A stretch of 64,000 nt of DNA from Actinoplanes siamensis (GCF_016862395.1 NZ_BOMW01000027.1:62001-126000); one strand, 5' to 3'. Positions 1 through 8,866 are shown, numbered from the stretch's first letter. The notes: generated from the letters alone by a model not told the origin. Program-made: numbers and translations.

Positions 1-172
1 CCCGCTGGACGAGCTGAAGCGTCTGGTCGAGTCGACGGCCCGGCAGCCGGACGCGGGCGGCTCGGTCCGCCCGCTGGACTGGCCCACGATCCGGCTGGAC
101 GACGTCCGCCGGGCCTTCGCCGAGCTGGCCGTTCAGGTCGCCAGGGAGGTGGACACCGCGTTCAGCGCTTAG
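1..172 (+). CDS. C-terminal end of an unrecognised protein (partial)
   Basis: An open frame enters from the left edge (first full codon at position 2) and stops at a TAG at 170-172. The 56 visible residues look helical and amphipathic (LDELKRLVEST near the start, VRRAFAELAVQVAREVD near the end), with no recognisable motif. Codon use has the strong third-position GC expected of a real gene here. The last 11 bases overlap the end of the convergent antiporter gene. The function cannot be told from this fragment. Confidence 0.6.
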   Translation, partial: PLDELKRLVESTARQPDAGGSVRPLDWPTIRLDDVRRAFAELAVQVAREVDTAFSA

Positions 173-1313
173 CCGGCGGACGCCGGGACCGCCGCGCGGA
201 TCTGGCCGCCGGACGGCGCCTGCGCGGCGGCCGGACGATCGCCGGCGCGGGCCGGGGACGCGGGCGCAGGCCCGAGTCGAGGAGCGCGTTCGAGGCGGTG
301 TAGAGCACCGCAACGACCAGGATGGCCGGGGCCACCACGCCGACCGTGCCGGGGAAGGCCACCTCGAGCAGCAGGGCCAGGATGATCGCGGTGATGCCGT
401 TCTGCTGGCCGGCGGCGAGATAGGCGCGGTCGCGCAGGCCGATCCGGGCCGGGATGACGAGCCCGGCGACGACCTGGGCGCCGAACGCGCAGAGTCCCAG
501 CAGCAGACCGGCGCCGGGCTCGATGCCCGCCGCGAGCGGGATCCCCACCAGGAAGCACGCGCTCAGGAACGCGGCTTGGGTGATGCGGGGCACCCAGCGG
601 TCCAGCGCGGGCCGGTAGAAGAGCCCGAGCAGGGCCACCCCGAGGGCCAGCGACAGCACGGCGGCGGCCGCCAGCAGCACGACCAGTCCGAGGATCTCGC
701 CGGCGTCGACGGCCCGCCCGTCGTACCGGCGCCGGAGCAAGCGCAGCAGTGTCCACAGGGCCAGCCCGGCCGCGGCCAGCGCGAGGTTCTGCAGGATGCC
801 GAGGAGGGCGGAGGTGGCTCCGCCGCCGACGATCGGACCGCCGATCAGCCAGGCCGCGCCGTACACGGTCAGCAGCACGGTGATCGGGTCGTCGAATGCC
901 GCCCACGCGGCCAGCAGCGACCTGGCGCGGGCGGACATCCGCGACCCGGCGCTCATGGCGGCCACCGCGAGCGGGTCGATCTGCGCCACGGCCACCCCGA
1001 GCACGGCGTACCTGGGCTCGCGGTAGACGGCGTACATGACGCCGGCGATCAGCGCCGCCTTGGCCAGGACGCCGACGGTGACGGCCAGCACGACGGTGCG
1101 GACGCCGGCCCGCAGCTCGCCTGTGGAGATCCCGTACGTGCTGCTGTAGAGGCCGATGACCAGCAGCGTGCCGGCGATGCCGAGGTAGGCGGCGGAGCCG
1201 GTCACCCCCTGCAGGCCAGCCGTGACGGACACCAGCCAGCCGGCCGCCGCGGTGCCGGTCATCAGGAGGAGCCGGCCGGGCGCCCCGATTTTCAATCCGG
1301 ACATTCCAGACAT
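162..1313 (-). CDS. Cation/proton antiporter family membrane protein
   Basis: 383 aa, almost entirely hydrophobic with about 10-12 predicted transmembrane helices, resembling the cation:proton antiporter (CPA, KefB/NhaP-like) fold. Typical short signatures are AQIDPLAVAAM and FDDPITVLL, where acidic residues sit inside membrane helices as in ion-translocating Asp sites. The C-terminus is a basic Arg/Pro-rich cytoplasmic tail. It would exchange Na+ or K+ for H+ across the plasma membrane; the ion is inferred from family only. The ATG at 1311-1313 (MSGMSG) is chosen because the hydrophobic core starts soon after it, although no strong ribosome site is seen. It lies 53 bp downstream of the unknown duplicated-domain gene on the same strand, so it may be the last gene of the FxSxx-like operon. 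Confidence 0.8.
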   Translation of the reverse strand: MSGMSGLKIGAPGRLLLMTGTAAAGWLVSVTAGLQGVTGSAAYLGIAGTLLVIGLYSSTYGISTGELRAGVRTVVLAVTVGVLAKAALIAGVMYAVYREPRYAVLGVAVAQIDPLAVAAMSAGSRMSARARSLLAAWAAFDDPITVLLTVYGAAWLIGGPIVGGGATSALLGILQNLALAAAGLALWTLLRLLRRRYDGRAVDAGEILGLVVLLAAAAVLSLALGVALLGLFYRPALDRWVPRITQAAFLSACFLVGIPLAAGIEPGAGLLLGLCAFGAQVVAGLVIPARIGLRDRAYLAAGQQNGITAIILALLLEVAFPGTVGVVAPAILVVAVLYTASNALLDSGLRPRPRPAPAIVRPPRRRRPAARSARRSRRPPAKR

Positions 1314-1366
1314 GATAGGTAGCGAGCGCTTCTCGATGTCCCCCCGGTGACCGCGCCCGCCGCCGG

Positions 1367-2347
1367 TCACGCCGGCCAGGCGTCCATCATCGCGTCGACC
1401 CGCCGCTCGGCGGGGAAGACCTGCTCCTGGAAGACGGTCAGGCCCACCACGTACCGCGACGCGTCCAGGCGGCGGTAGTAGACCGCGCCGTCCTCGACGT
1501 CCAGCACGGCCCGGATCAGCGGGCCGCCGATCGCCCCGCGAGCGGTCTTGGCCAGCTCCAGCAGGTAGTCCGGCAGCTCGGCGCCGAGCTCCTGGTACCA
1601 CCCGCGGCGCTGGGCCGCCGACGGCCGCTGGTCGTGCCGGATCCTCTCGGCCACCCGCGGATCGTGCAGCACGTCCACGCAGAACGCCGGGCCGGATTCG
1701 TCGAAGAGGGCGACCAGCTGCAGGTCCTGGGCGCGGACCGCGTCGCGGGCCACCGGGACCGCGGGATGGCCGGTCCGGCCGGTCACCGTCGCGGGGAGAC
1801 CGGACGGGACGGAGTCGCCGAAGTCCTCCTCGGACGTGCGCGGGCGGATCGGCGTGGCCCGCAGCTCCTCGCGCATGTGCTCGGAGTGCCAGCTGCCCAG
1901 GTCGTACCGCCGGCCGTGGATCTGATCCCGGAAGTGCTCGACCCGGTCGGCGATCGCCTCGTCGGCACGGTAGGCCAGCTCCCGCCCGGCCGGCTGATCG
2001 CCGGGCAGCCCGATCGTCACGCCGACCAGATAGCTGCCGGGCACCACCTGCTCGCAGTAGACGGCGCCCCGCGCGGTGGCCAGCACCGTGCGGATCAGCC
2101 GCCCGGTGCCCAGCCGCAGGAGGCGGCCGTCCAGCTTGTCGTCGGTGTCGAAGCTGAGCTTCTCGGCGATGCGGCGGCAGGAGTCGGCCATCCTGGGCAC
2201 GCCGGAGACCTCCGGCCGGCTCTCGTGCGCGCGGCACTGGCCGTGCAGACACCAGGCGACGTAGTCCACGCCGGCCTGGGCACGTGTCAAGTCGGCGATC
2301 ATGGACCCGATGTCCGCCGTCTGTTGCGTCGTCTCCTCGGGATTCAA
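1367..2347 (-). CDS. Unknown protein with an internal duplication, next to the FxSxx-type RiPP genes
   Basis: I do not recognise this 326-aa protein. It contains two similar halves. The first has RLIRTVLATARGAVY followed by SYLVGVT (around residues 140-165). The second has LIRAVLDVEDGAVYY followed by RYVVGLT (around residues 280-305). Each half reads as a small alpha/beta domain that may bind a ligand or mediate dimerisation (inference). A TTG start at 2345-2347 is preferred because GGAGGGGG lies about 7 bases upstream; an ATG at 2300-2302 is the alternative. It starts 32 bp after the large TPR/NTPase gene on the same strand and precedes the antiporter, so co-transcription with the RiPP precursor operon is likely. 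No enzyme motif is visible. Confidence 0.6.
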   Translation of the reverse strand: MNPEETTQQTADIGSMIADLTRAQAGVDYVAWCLHGQCRAHESRPEVSGVPRMADSCRRIAEKLSFDTDDKLDGRLLRLGTGRLIRTVLATARGAVYCEQVVPGSYLVGVTIGLPGDQPAGRELAYRADEAIADRVEHFRDQIHGRRYDLGSWHSEHMREELRATPIRPRTSEEDFGDSVPSGLPATVTGRTGHPAVPVARDAVRAQDLQLVALFDESGPAFCVDVLHDPRVAERIRHDQRPSAAQRRGWYQELGAELPDYLLELAKTARGAIGGPLIRAVLDVEDGAVYYRRLDASRYVVGLTVFQEQVFPAERRVDAMMDAWPA

Positions 2348-2379
2348 CGGGTGGCCCCCTCCGGGTCGCGCCGACAGTC

Positions 2380-5300
2380 TCACATGGACGGCACATCGAT
2401 GTCGATGTCGACGATCCGACCCTCGACGTTGCTCCGGGCCACGATCGTGTACGGATGCCGGGGCAGATCCTCCCGGCACAACTTCAGCGCCCTGGCCGCC
2501 AGCTCGGACGCCTCCTCGCGCCGGCCCGCGGCGGCCAGGTGCCCGCTCTGGTCGATCATCGCGGCCAGCACCCACGGGTGGGTCTCGCCGGACAGCGTCG
2601 CCTCCAGCCCCTGCCAGGCCTTCTCCCCCAGGTCCCGGGCCTCCTCCAGGTCACCGGCGCCGCGCAGGTAGACCGCCAGGTTCAGCCGGCACACCGCGGT
2701 GATCGGGTGATCGGCGCCGAACGCGTGCGAGTCCTCGTAGCCCGCCAGCACCGCCTGCGCCGTCGCCGCGGCCTCCCGGGACCGGCCGGCGCCGTGCAGG
2801 ACCGAGGCCACCGCGAGCCGGCAGCCCCAGGTGTCCGGATGCCGCTCGCCGGACACCCGCCCGTACGCCGCGACGAGCTGCTCCAGCTCGCTGATCGCCG
2901 TCCGGGCGGTCATCTTCCCGGCCCGCCACACGGTGGTCAGGAAGGCGCGCTCGACCCGCAGGTCCACCGGGTTCTCCCGGCGCCCCGGCCCGAGGCTGCG
3001 CCCCGCCCACAGCTTCGCCTGGCGCAGGGTCTGCAGGGCGCCCTCCAGGTCGCCGCTCTCGCGCTGGTACACCCCCAGCGAGCCGGCCGTCCACCAGGTC
3101 CGGGGATTGGTCTCGGTGAGCAGTCGGATCCGCCGCTCCAGGACGTCGCGCTCGCGTTGCACGGCGGTGTGCACGTCGCCGTTGAGGTAGGAGGAGAGCG
3201 CGAAGTTGTGCGCCGCCATCAGCGTGTGCGCGTGGTCCCCGCCGAACAGGTTCCGGAAGCCGTCGAAGGCGATCCGGTCGAAGTGCGCCGCGTCCTCGAA
3301 CCGGCCGAGCGCCCGCAGGTCGCCGGCGAGCCCGCGGGCCACGATCAAGCTGCGCGGGTGCTCGTCGCCCGGGCCGCCCAGCAGCAGCCGCCGGACGTCC
3401 TCGTCGATCTCCCGGGCCGGGCCGTACTCGCCGCGCCGGCGCAGGATGTTGGCCAGCTCCACGCGCAGCCACAACAGCGCCGGGTCGTCCGGCGGGACCG
3501 CGCCGTGCTGCCACGACGCGAGCGCCCGCTGGGCCACCTCCAGCGCCGCGTCGTTGACCCCGGCCACCTGCTGCAGCTGCATGTGCCGCACCTGGCGGAC
3601 CACCCAGCGGCGGACCGCGACGTCGACCGCCTCGGTGGCGCCAGACGGGCCCAGATGCGCCTGCAGCTCGATCAGCCGGGACTGCTGCTCCCGGTCGTCG
3701 TCCTCGACGATGCCCGGCGCGAACCGGGCCAGCACCCGTTGCGCCCGCGCCCGGCGCTCGGCTCGCGCCTCCGGCGACAGGCTGTCGCGGACCGCCCGCT
3801 GCAGCGCCGAGTTCATCCGCAGCCGGCCCTGCGATCCCCAGACCAGCTCGAACACGCCGAACCGGGCCCCGGTCCAGAGGATCCGGTCGAACTCCACCGG
3901 ATCGGACTCCAGCCGGGCCGCGTCCTCGCCGCCGGCCTCGAGCAGCGCCTCCACCATCGGGCTGCTGCGGATCAGCCGCAGCCCGATCCGGTCCCCGGAC
4001 AGGTAGGCGCACAGCTCGGCCAGCCGGACGGCGAGCCGGCCGGTCGGCGTCCGGTGCAGGTTCTCCCGGACCATCTGCCAGATCCGCAGCAGGCCGGATC
4101 CCGGCGCGTCCGGCCCGACCCGCTCGCGCAGCACCGCGGCGGCCGCCCGGACGGTGGTCAGCGCCGCCGCCGGCGCCTTCCGGAACAGCTCGTTGACCTG
4201 GTCCTCCAGCCAGGCCCCGGCCAGTCGCAGGGCGAGCGGCAGATGACCGGTCGCCGCCGCGATGGCCGCGGCGTCCTCGACCGCCATGTCCGGCACCGAC
4301 CGTTGCAGCAGCGCGATGCTGTCCCGCTCGCGCAGCGGCCCCAGCGGCAGTTCCGGGAACGATCCGGCGGGCAGCACACCCGGCTGCGCGACGATCAGCA
4401 CGTGCCCGTGCCCGGCACGCGGCAGCGTGCCGAGGTGGCCGACGTCCCGGACGTTGTCGAAGACCAGCAGGTACGGCCGGGGCGACGTGCGGTCGGCCAG
4501 CCGGGTCAGCGCCTGCCGGGCGTCCGGGCCCAGGTCGTGCTCGTCCGGCGCCGGCTCGGCGGCCGGGCCGGGCGCCGGGCCGCGCAGCTCGTCCAGCCCG
4601 GCGCCGAGCCGGGTCAGCGACCGGTCGATCGTCTCCCGGTCCTCGGCCGGCACCCACCAGACGACGTCGTAGTCGCCGAGGAACTGCCGCACGTACTCCA
4701 GGGCCAGCTGGGTCTTGCCGGCGCCCGGCTCCCCGACGATCGCGATCGGCTCGCCCGGCGTGCCGAGCAACCGGTCGCGCAGCGCCTCGATCTCGTCGAC
4801 CCGCCCGACGAACCCGTCGTCCCGGGCCGGCACCTGGATCAGCTCGGGCGCCGTGGGGTCCCCGCCGGGATAGCGCGGCCGGAAGACCTCCGGGCCCGGC
4901 GGCTCGGTGCGCGGCCGCATGCCGAGATGGGTCAGCAGCAGACCGCGCGCGTCGTCCTCGGACCGGCCGGACAGCCCGATCACATACCCGCCCCCGTCGG
5001 CCGGGCCGGACTCCGGGTCGTCGACCTGGATCTGCAGGACGGGCGACGCGGCCCCGGCGGGCGGCGGCCCGATCACGACGGTCTGGTCCGGATCGGCGTC
5101 CTGCGGCTTGGCGCCGCAGCGGTCCAGCTCGGTCCAGACCCAGTCCGCCCAGCGCCGCTCGGACGGCTGATAGGCCAGATGGACGGTGCCGACCGGGTCG
5201 ATACCGGACAGGTCGGCGAAGTCGTGGCGGTACCAGGACCGCACGGCCGGGTCGACAGCCGGCGGCTCCTGCACCGCTCCCCCGGTGATCAGCCGGACCA

Positions 5301-6060
5301 CCCGCAGCAGCCCGTCGCGGACCGCTCCGTCGTCGAGCGTGACCGCCAGGCGCTCGTGGTACGCGTGCTGCGGGATCTCCACCACGTCCACCCCGGCCTC
5401 GCCGCCGTCGCGCAGCCGCGCCAGCCGGTCCTCCAGGTGCCGCAGCGAATCGGTCTCGGCCGGTGCCGGGCTGAACTGGGTGAGCACAGTGACCAGCCGG
5501 GGCCGGCGCTCGCCGCCGAGCAGGCCGTCCACCATGGTCAGCAGCCGGTGGACGGACGCCGTGCCGGGCCGGAAGCAGACCACCACCGTGTCGCTCAGCT
5601 CGGCCAGCACGTCGTACGCCGCGCCGAGCCCCTGCGGCGAGTCGACCAGCAGGTAGTCGTAGCCGCACGCGCGCAACTGCTCGCGCGCCGCCGCCCAGTC
5701 CGGGACCGGGTCCAGGTTCGGCGGCGTCGCCTCGGGCACGACGTCGATCAGTCCCGGGCCGGCGTGCCGCGGCGTCTGGTACCGCCGCAGCCGGCGCCAG
5801 GAGAGCCCGAGCAGCCGCCCGGCCGCCGTCAGGTCCGGGCCGGGCTCCGGCTCGGCGACCGGCATGCCGAGGTAGGCGCCGACCGGCGGCGGGCTGGTCG
5901 CCCAGTCGAGCACGAGCACCCGGCGGCCGGCCGCGGCCAGCGCCCAGGCGGCGTTGCCGACGACGCTGGTCTGGCCGGAACCCCGCTGTCCGGGCGATGC
6001 GAAGGCGACGATCTCGGTACGGCCGGCGGACCCGAGCCCGTCCTGCGTCGCTGCGGTCAT
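2380..6060 (-). CDS. fxsT: FxSxx-COOH system NTPase/tetratricopeptide protein (FxsT-like)
   Basis: 1226 aa. The N-terminal 250 residues follow the ParA/MinD-like fold, but the usual KGGxGxT loop reads SPGQRGSGQT (about residues 22-31), so the signature Lys is missing. The central NB-ARC/STAND module has an intact Walker A (VGEPGAGKTQ, about 438-447) and Walker B (YLLVFDNV). The last ~400 residues are tetratricopeptide repeats. This order matches the FxsT proteins that accompany FxSxx-COOH precursors; their biochemical role is not established. The ATG at 6058-6060 lies 13 bases downstream of the precursor stop, so the two form an operon. The N-terminal loop may not hydrolyse nucleotide normally, whereas the STAND module should. 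Confidence 0.85.
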   Translation of the reverse strand: MTAATQDGLGSAGRTEIVAFASPGQRGSGQTSVVGNAAWALAAAGRRVLVLDWATSPPPVGAYLGMPVAEPEPGPDLTAAGRLLGLSWRRLRRYQTPRHAGPGLIDVVPEATPPNLDPVPDWAAAREQLRACGYDYLLVDSPQGLGAAYDVLAELSDTVVVCFRPGTASVHRLLTMVDGLLGGERRPRLVTVLTQFSPAPAETDSLRHLEDRLARLRDGGEAGVDVVEIPQHAYHERLAVTLDDGAVRDGLLRVVRLITGGAVQEPPAVDPAVRSWYRHDFADLSGIDPVGTVHLAYQPSERRWADWVWTELDRCGAKPQDADPDQTVVIGPPPAGAASPVLQIQVDDPESGPADGGGYVIGLSGRSEDDARGLLLTHLGMRPRTEPPGPEVFRPRYPGGDPTAPELIQVPARDDGFVGRVDEIEALRDRLLGTPGEPIAIVGEPGAGKTQLALEYVRQFLGDYDVVWWVPAEDRETIDRSLTRLGAGLDELRGPAPGPAAEPAPDEHDLGPDARQALTRLADRTSPRPYLLVFDNVRDVGHLGTLPRAGHGHVLIVAQPGVLPAGSFPELPLGPLRERDSIALLQRSVPDMAVEDAAAIAAATGHLPLALRLAGAWLEDQVNELFRKAPAAALTTVRAAAAVLRERVGPDAPGSGLLRIWQMVRENLHRTPTGRLAVRLAELCAYLSGDRIGLRLIRSSPMVEALLEAGGEDAARLESDPVEFDRILWTGARFGVFELVWGSQGRLRMNSALQRAVRDSLSPEARAERRARAQRVLARFAPGIVEDDDREQQSRLIELQAHLGPSGATEAVDVAVRRWVVRQVRHMQLQQVAGVNDAALEVAQRALASWQHGAVPPDDPALLWLRVELANILRRRGEYGPAREIDEDVRRLLLGGPGDEHPRSLIVARGLAGDLRALGRFEDAAHFDRIAFDGFRNLFGGDHAHTLMAAHNFALSSYLNGDVHTAVQRERDVLERRIRLLTETNPRTWWTAGSLGVYQRESGDLEGALQTLRQAKLWAGRSLGPGRRENPVDLRVERAFLTTVWRAGKMTARTAISELEQLVAAYGRVSGERHPDTWGCRLAVASVLHGAGRSREAAATAQAVLAGYEDSHAFGADHPITAVCRLNLAVYLRGAGDLEEARDLGEKAWQGLEATLSGETHPWVLAAMIDQSGHLAAAGRREEASELAARALKLCREDLPRHPYTIVARSNVEGRIVDIDIDVPSM

Positions 6061-6073
6061 AACCGCTCCATGT

Positions 6074-6253
6074 CTACTCGGTCCCGAGGGCGCTCATGAA
6101 GCCCAGATACGTCTCCGGCTGATCGGCCGGCTCGTCCAGTATGTGTCGCAGCGTGGTCAGGAAAGCGTTCGCCGGAATATCCGGTATGGATTCCAGATCA
6201 ACGCCGGTCAGGTCGATGACCATGCTGTCCCACAGGCTGCGGTCCTGGTCCAT
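6074..6253 (-). CDS. FxSxx-COOH-like RiPP precursor with a C-terminal extension
   Basis: 59-aa peptide. Residues 12-20 (VIDLTGVDL) and the following helical stretch (FLTTLRHILDE) are the conserved leader features of FxSxx-COOH precursors. Canonical members end exactly at Phe-x-Ser-x-x. Here F52-M53-S54-A55-L56 is followed by Gly-Thr-Glu before a clear TAG, so the motif is internal by three residues. The ATG at 6251-6253 gives the family's usual length; longer starts read through sequence unlike a leader. It sits head-to-head with the radical SAM gene (139 bp between them) and 13 bp upstream of the fxsT-like gene, so precursor, maturase and NTPase clearly belong together. Confidence 0.8.
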   Translation of the reverse strand: MDQDRSLWDSMVIDLTGVDLESIPDIPANAFLTTLRHILDEPADQPETYLGFMSALGTE

Positions 6254-6392
6254 CTGCCGTGCACCGTCCGTCCCACTGCTGAACCCCGCCGGTCTCGACC
6301 CGATTCTATTCAGCGACCCGACCATGAGTGCCATTCACGAGCGGCAATGATCAAAACAGCAAGGATCACCGAATCGATGGAATGCTGTCGGT
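6254..6392. promoter_or_regulatory. Divergent promoter region of the FxSxx-like locus
   Basis: 139 bp between the precursor operon (minus) and the radical SAM operon (plus), with noticeably lower GC than the flanks (around 6341-6385). The SAM gene begins with GTG and has no Shine-Dalgarno sequence. An AATGCT element six bases before the GTG could be the -10 of a leaderless transcript, but the match is weak. No clear operator palindrome is seen. Confidence 0.4.
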
Positions 6393-7547
6393 GTGTCCCC
6401 AGCCACCAGCAGCCCGATCCGCCAGTTCGTCCTGAAGGTGGCGAGTCGCTGCGACCTCGCCTGTGACTACTGCTACATCTATCAGCTCCCGGACCAGCGC
6501 TGGCGGACTCGTCCGCGGACGATGTCGCACGAGACCGTCGACCGGGCCGCCGAGCGGATCGCCGAGCACGCCCGCGACAACGCTCTGCCCGCCGTCGACG
6601 TGGTGCTGCACGGCGGCGAGCCGCTGATCGCCGGCCCCGAATTGCTGGGCTACTGCGTGCGGCGGGTGCGTACGGCGGCCGGCCCCGGCGTGCGGGTGCG
6701 GGCCGCGGTGCAGACCAACGGCGTACGCCTGAATCGCCCCTTCTTGGAGTTGTTTCGCCAACTGGACGTTCGCGTCGGGGTGAGCCTCGACGGCGGCCCG
6801 ACCGCCCATGACCGGCACCGCCGCGACCGGCGCGGCAACGGCACCCACCAGACGGTCGTGCGCGCCGTGCGGACCCTCGCCGAGCCCCGGTACCGGCGGC
6901 TCTACGCCGGTCTGCTGTGCACGGTGGACCTGGCCAACGACCCGGTCCGGGTGCACGACGCGCTGACCGCCCTGCGGCCGCCGGTGATCGACCTGCTGCT
7001 GCCGCACGGCACCTGGGCCGTCCCGCCGCCGGGCCGCGACCCCGGGTCGGCCGACGCCCCGTACGGCCGCTGGCTGGCCGCCGTCTTCGACCGCTGGCAC
7101 GACGCCCCGGCCGGGACCAGCCGGATCCGCCTGTTCGAGGAGATCATCCGGGTCCTGCTGGGCCGGCCGTCCCGGCTGGAGGGCATCGGCACCGCTCCGG
7201 CCGGGTCGATAGTGGTCGAGACCGACGGCGGCATCGAGGAATCCGACCACCTGGCCACCACCTCCGGCGCCGGCGTGACCGGGCTGAACGTCGCCACCAG
7301 CGGTTTCGCCGAGGCGCTGGCGCTGCCCACGGCGCGCGCCCGGCGGGCCGGCGCCGCGGCGCTGTCCCGCGCCTGCCTCGCCTGCCCGGTGGTCGGCGTC
7401 TGCGGCGGCGGCCTTTACACGCACCGGTACCGCCCGGACAACGGCTTCGACAACCCCTCGGTGTACTGCCCCGACCTGCGGCACCTGATCGAGCACATCC
7501 GGGCCCGGCTGCTCGCCGACGTGCGGGCGCTGGGACACGCCGCGTGA
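6393..7547 (+). CDS. fxsB: FxsB-type radical SAM/SPASM peptide maturase
   Basis: 384 aa. The radical SAM cluster-binding motif C20-x3-C24-x2-C27 lies near the N-terminus (RCDLACDYC). It is followed by the GGEP motif (HGGEPL) that contacts the SAM amino group. The C-terminal third has a SPASM-type Cys set (ACLACPVVGVCGGG and YCPDL) that would hold auxiliary Fe-S clusters. Proteins of this family crosslink the Phe and Ser/Asp positions of short C-terminal motifs into cyclophanes (established for the family). The substrate here is inferred to be the facing 59-aa precursor. Start is GTG at 6393-6395. The stop overlaps the next gene's GTG by four bases (GTGA), which indicates translational coupling with the HExxH protein. 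Confidence 0.88.
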   Translation: MSPATSSPIRQFVLKVASRCDLACDYCYIYQLPDQRWRTRPRTMSHETVDRAAERIAEHARDNALPAVDVVLHGGEPLIAGPELLGYCVRRVRTAAGPGVRVRAAVQTNGVRLNRPFLELFRQLDVRVGVSLDGGPTAHDRHRRDRRGNGTHQTVVRAVRTLAEPRYRRLYAGLLCTVDLANDPVRVHDALTALRPPVIDLLLPHGTWAVPPPGRDPGSADAPYGRWLAAVFDRWHDAPAGTSRIRLFEEIIRVLLGRPSRLEGIGTAPAGSIVVETDGGIEESDHLATTSGAGVTGLNVATSGFAEALALPTARARRAGAAALSRACLACPVVGVCGGGLYTHRYRPDNGFDNPSVYCPDLRHLIEHIRARLLADVRALGHAA

Positions 7548-8836
7548 CGCCGCACCGCATCCCGGACCACCTGCTGAGGTCCCTCGCCGCCGGCCACGGC
7601 GGCCCGGAGGCGATCGCCGCCCTGGCCGCCGTCCAGCTCAGCCGCAACCGGCTGCTGGCCCGCGTCGTCGTCGAGCTGGCGCACCGCGCCGGGCACCCGG
7701 AGACGCCGGCCGCCCGCTGGGCGTACCGCCTCCTCGCCGAGATCGAGCAGGCCGCCCCCGAGGTGGTCGCCGACCTGCTGCGCTATCCCACCGTCTCGGT
7801 CTGGCTGCGCACCACCACCGCCGCCCTGTGGCGCCCCGGGCCCGTCCCGGCCGTCCGGCCCGGCCGGCTGGCCGCGATCGCGGCCGCCGCGGCCGTCCTG
7901 GCCCGGGTCGCCGTCCGCTTCCCGCCCGGCACCGTCGGCGGCGGCCGCACGCTGGTGCTGCCCTCCCTCGGCCAGGCCGTCCTGCCCGGAGATCAGGAGC
8001 CGATGGAGGTACGGCCGGAGAACCGCTCGGTCACCCTGATCCGCGGCCCGCGCCGCCTGCCCGTCGATCCGGACCGGGAGTCACCGGGCTGGACCCCGCT
8101 GCCGCGGTTGTCCCCCGGCGGCGCCACGATCAGGCTCGACGGCGCCGGGTGGCGGCTCGTCCCCGGCGGCGGGCCGGACCGGCGGATCGTCCCGGCCGTC
8201 GAACCCGCGGCCTGGCTGCGCCGCCTCGCCGACGGCTACCGGCTGCTCGGCGAGCACCACCGGCCGGTGGCCGCCGAGACGGCCGCCGCGGTCCGCGCCG
8301 TGGTGCCCCTGCGCACCCCGGACAGCAGCCTGGTCAGCGGCACCTTCCGGGACGGGTTCGGCGCGGTCGCGCTGTCCCTGCCGGACGACGCCCGGCTGAC
8401 CGCGCTCACCTTCGCCCACGAGGTGCAGCACAACAAACTGGTAGGTGTGATGGACGCGCTGCCGCTGACCGTCCCCGGCGAGACCGCGCTGTTCTACGCC
8501 CCGTGGCGGGACGACCCGCGCCCGCTCGGCGCGCTGCTGCACGGGACGTACGCCCATCTCGGAGTCGCCGCGTTCTGGCAGCGGCAGCGCTTGGTGGAGA
8601 AGACCGAGGAGGAGGCCGGGGCGGCGCAGGTCGCGTTCGCCCGCTGGCGCACCGCGGCGTGGGAGGCGACCGAGGTGGTGCTGGGCACCGGGCGGCTCAC
8701 CGCGGTCGGCCATCTGATGCTCGCCGGCATGCGCGAGACGCTGCGCGAGCTGCTCGCCGAGCCGGTCCCGCCGGCCGCCCAGCGCCGGGCGGATCAGCTG
8801 GCGGCCCGGCACCGCCGGCGCCGGGCCGGCCGCTGA
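7544..8836 (+). CDS. HExxH-motif peptide-modification protein (peptide beta-hydroxylase family)
   Basis: 430 aa. H292-E-x-x-H296 (FAHEVQHNK) is followed about 45 residues later by a further His-rich segment (HGTYAHLG) that could give the third metal ligand. Proteins with this motif coupled to radical SAM maturases belong to the mod_HExxH family. Members are described as metal- and 2-oxoglutarate-dependent peptide beta-hydroxylases rather than proteases (established for some members; inferred here). The N-terminal 270 residues are helical and Ala/Arg-rich. Start is the GTG overlapping the fxsB stop. It would add a second modification to the same precursor after, or together with, cyclophane formation. 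Confidence 0.8.
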   Translation: MTPHRIPDHLLRSLAAGHGGPEAIAALAAVQLSRNRLLARVVVELAHRAGHPETPAARWAYRLLAEIEQAAPEVVADLLRYPTVSVWLRTTTAALWRPGPVPAVRPGRLAAIAAAAAVLARVAVRFPPGTVGGGRTLVLPSLGQAVLPGDQEPMEVRPENRSVTLIRGPRRLPVDPDRESPGWTPLPRLSPGGATIRLDGAGWRLVPGGGPDRRIVPAVEPAAWLRRLADGYRLLGEHHRPVAAETAAAVRAVVPLRTPDSSLVSGTFRDGFGAVALSLPDDARLTALTFAHEVQHNKLVGVMDALPLTVPGETALFYAPWRDDPRPLGALLHGTYAHLGVAAFWQRQRLVEKTEEEAGAAQVAFARWRTAAWEATEVVLGTGRLTAVGHLMLAGMRETLRELLAEPVPPAAQRRADQLAARHRRRRAGR

Positions 8837-8844
8837 CGCCGGCA

Positions 8845-8866
8845 CCGGGCCGGACGTCCGGCCCGG
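8845..8866. terminator. Perfect 22-bp palindrome after the RiPP maturation genes
   Basis: CCGGGCCGGAC immediately followed by its exact complement GTCCGGCCCGG, eight bases after the HExxH gene stop. It folds into a GC-only hairpin with a minimal loop and no T-run, as is common for terminators in high-GC actinomycetes. It could instead be a binding site. Confidence 0.5.

Noticed and set aside
2284..6099. 1271-aa open frame on the plus strand opposite the fxsT-like gene
   Set aside because: Antisense shadow: Arg/Pro/Gln/Gly-rich composition with no domain, produced by high third-position GC of the real minus-strand gene.
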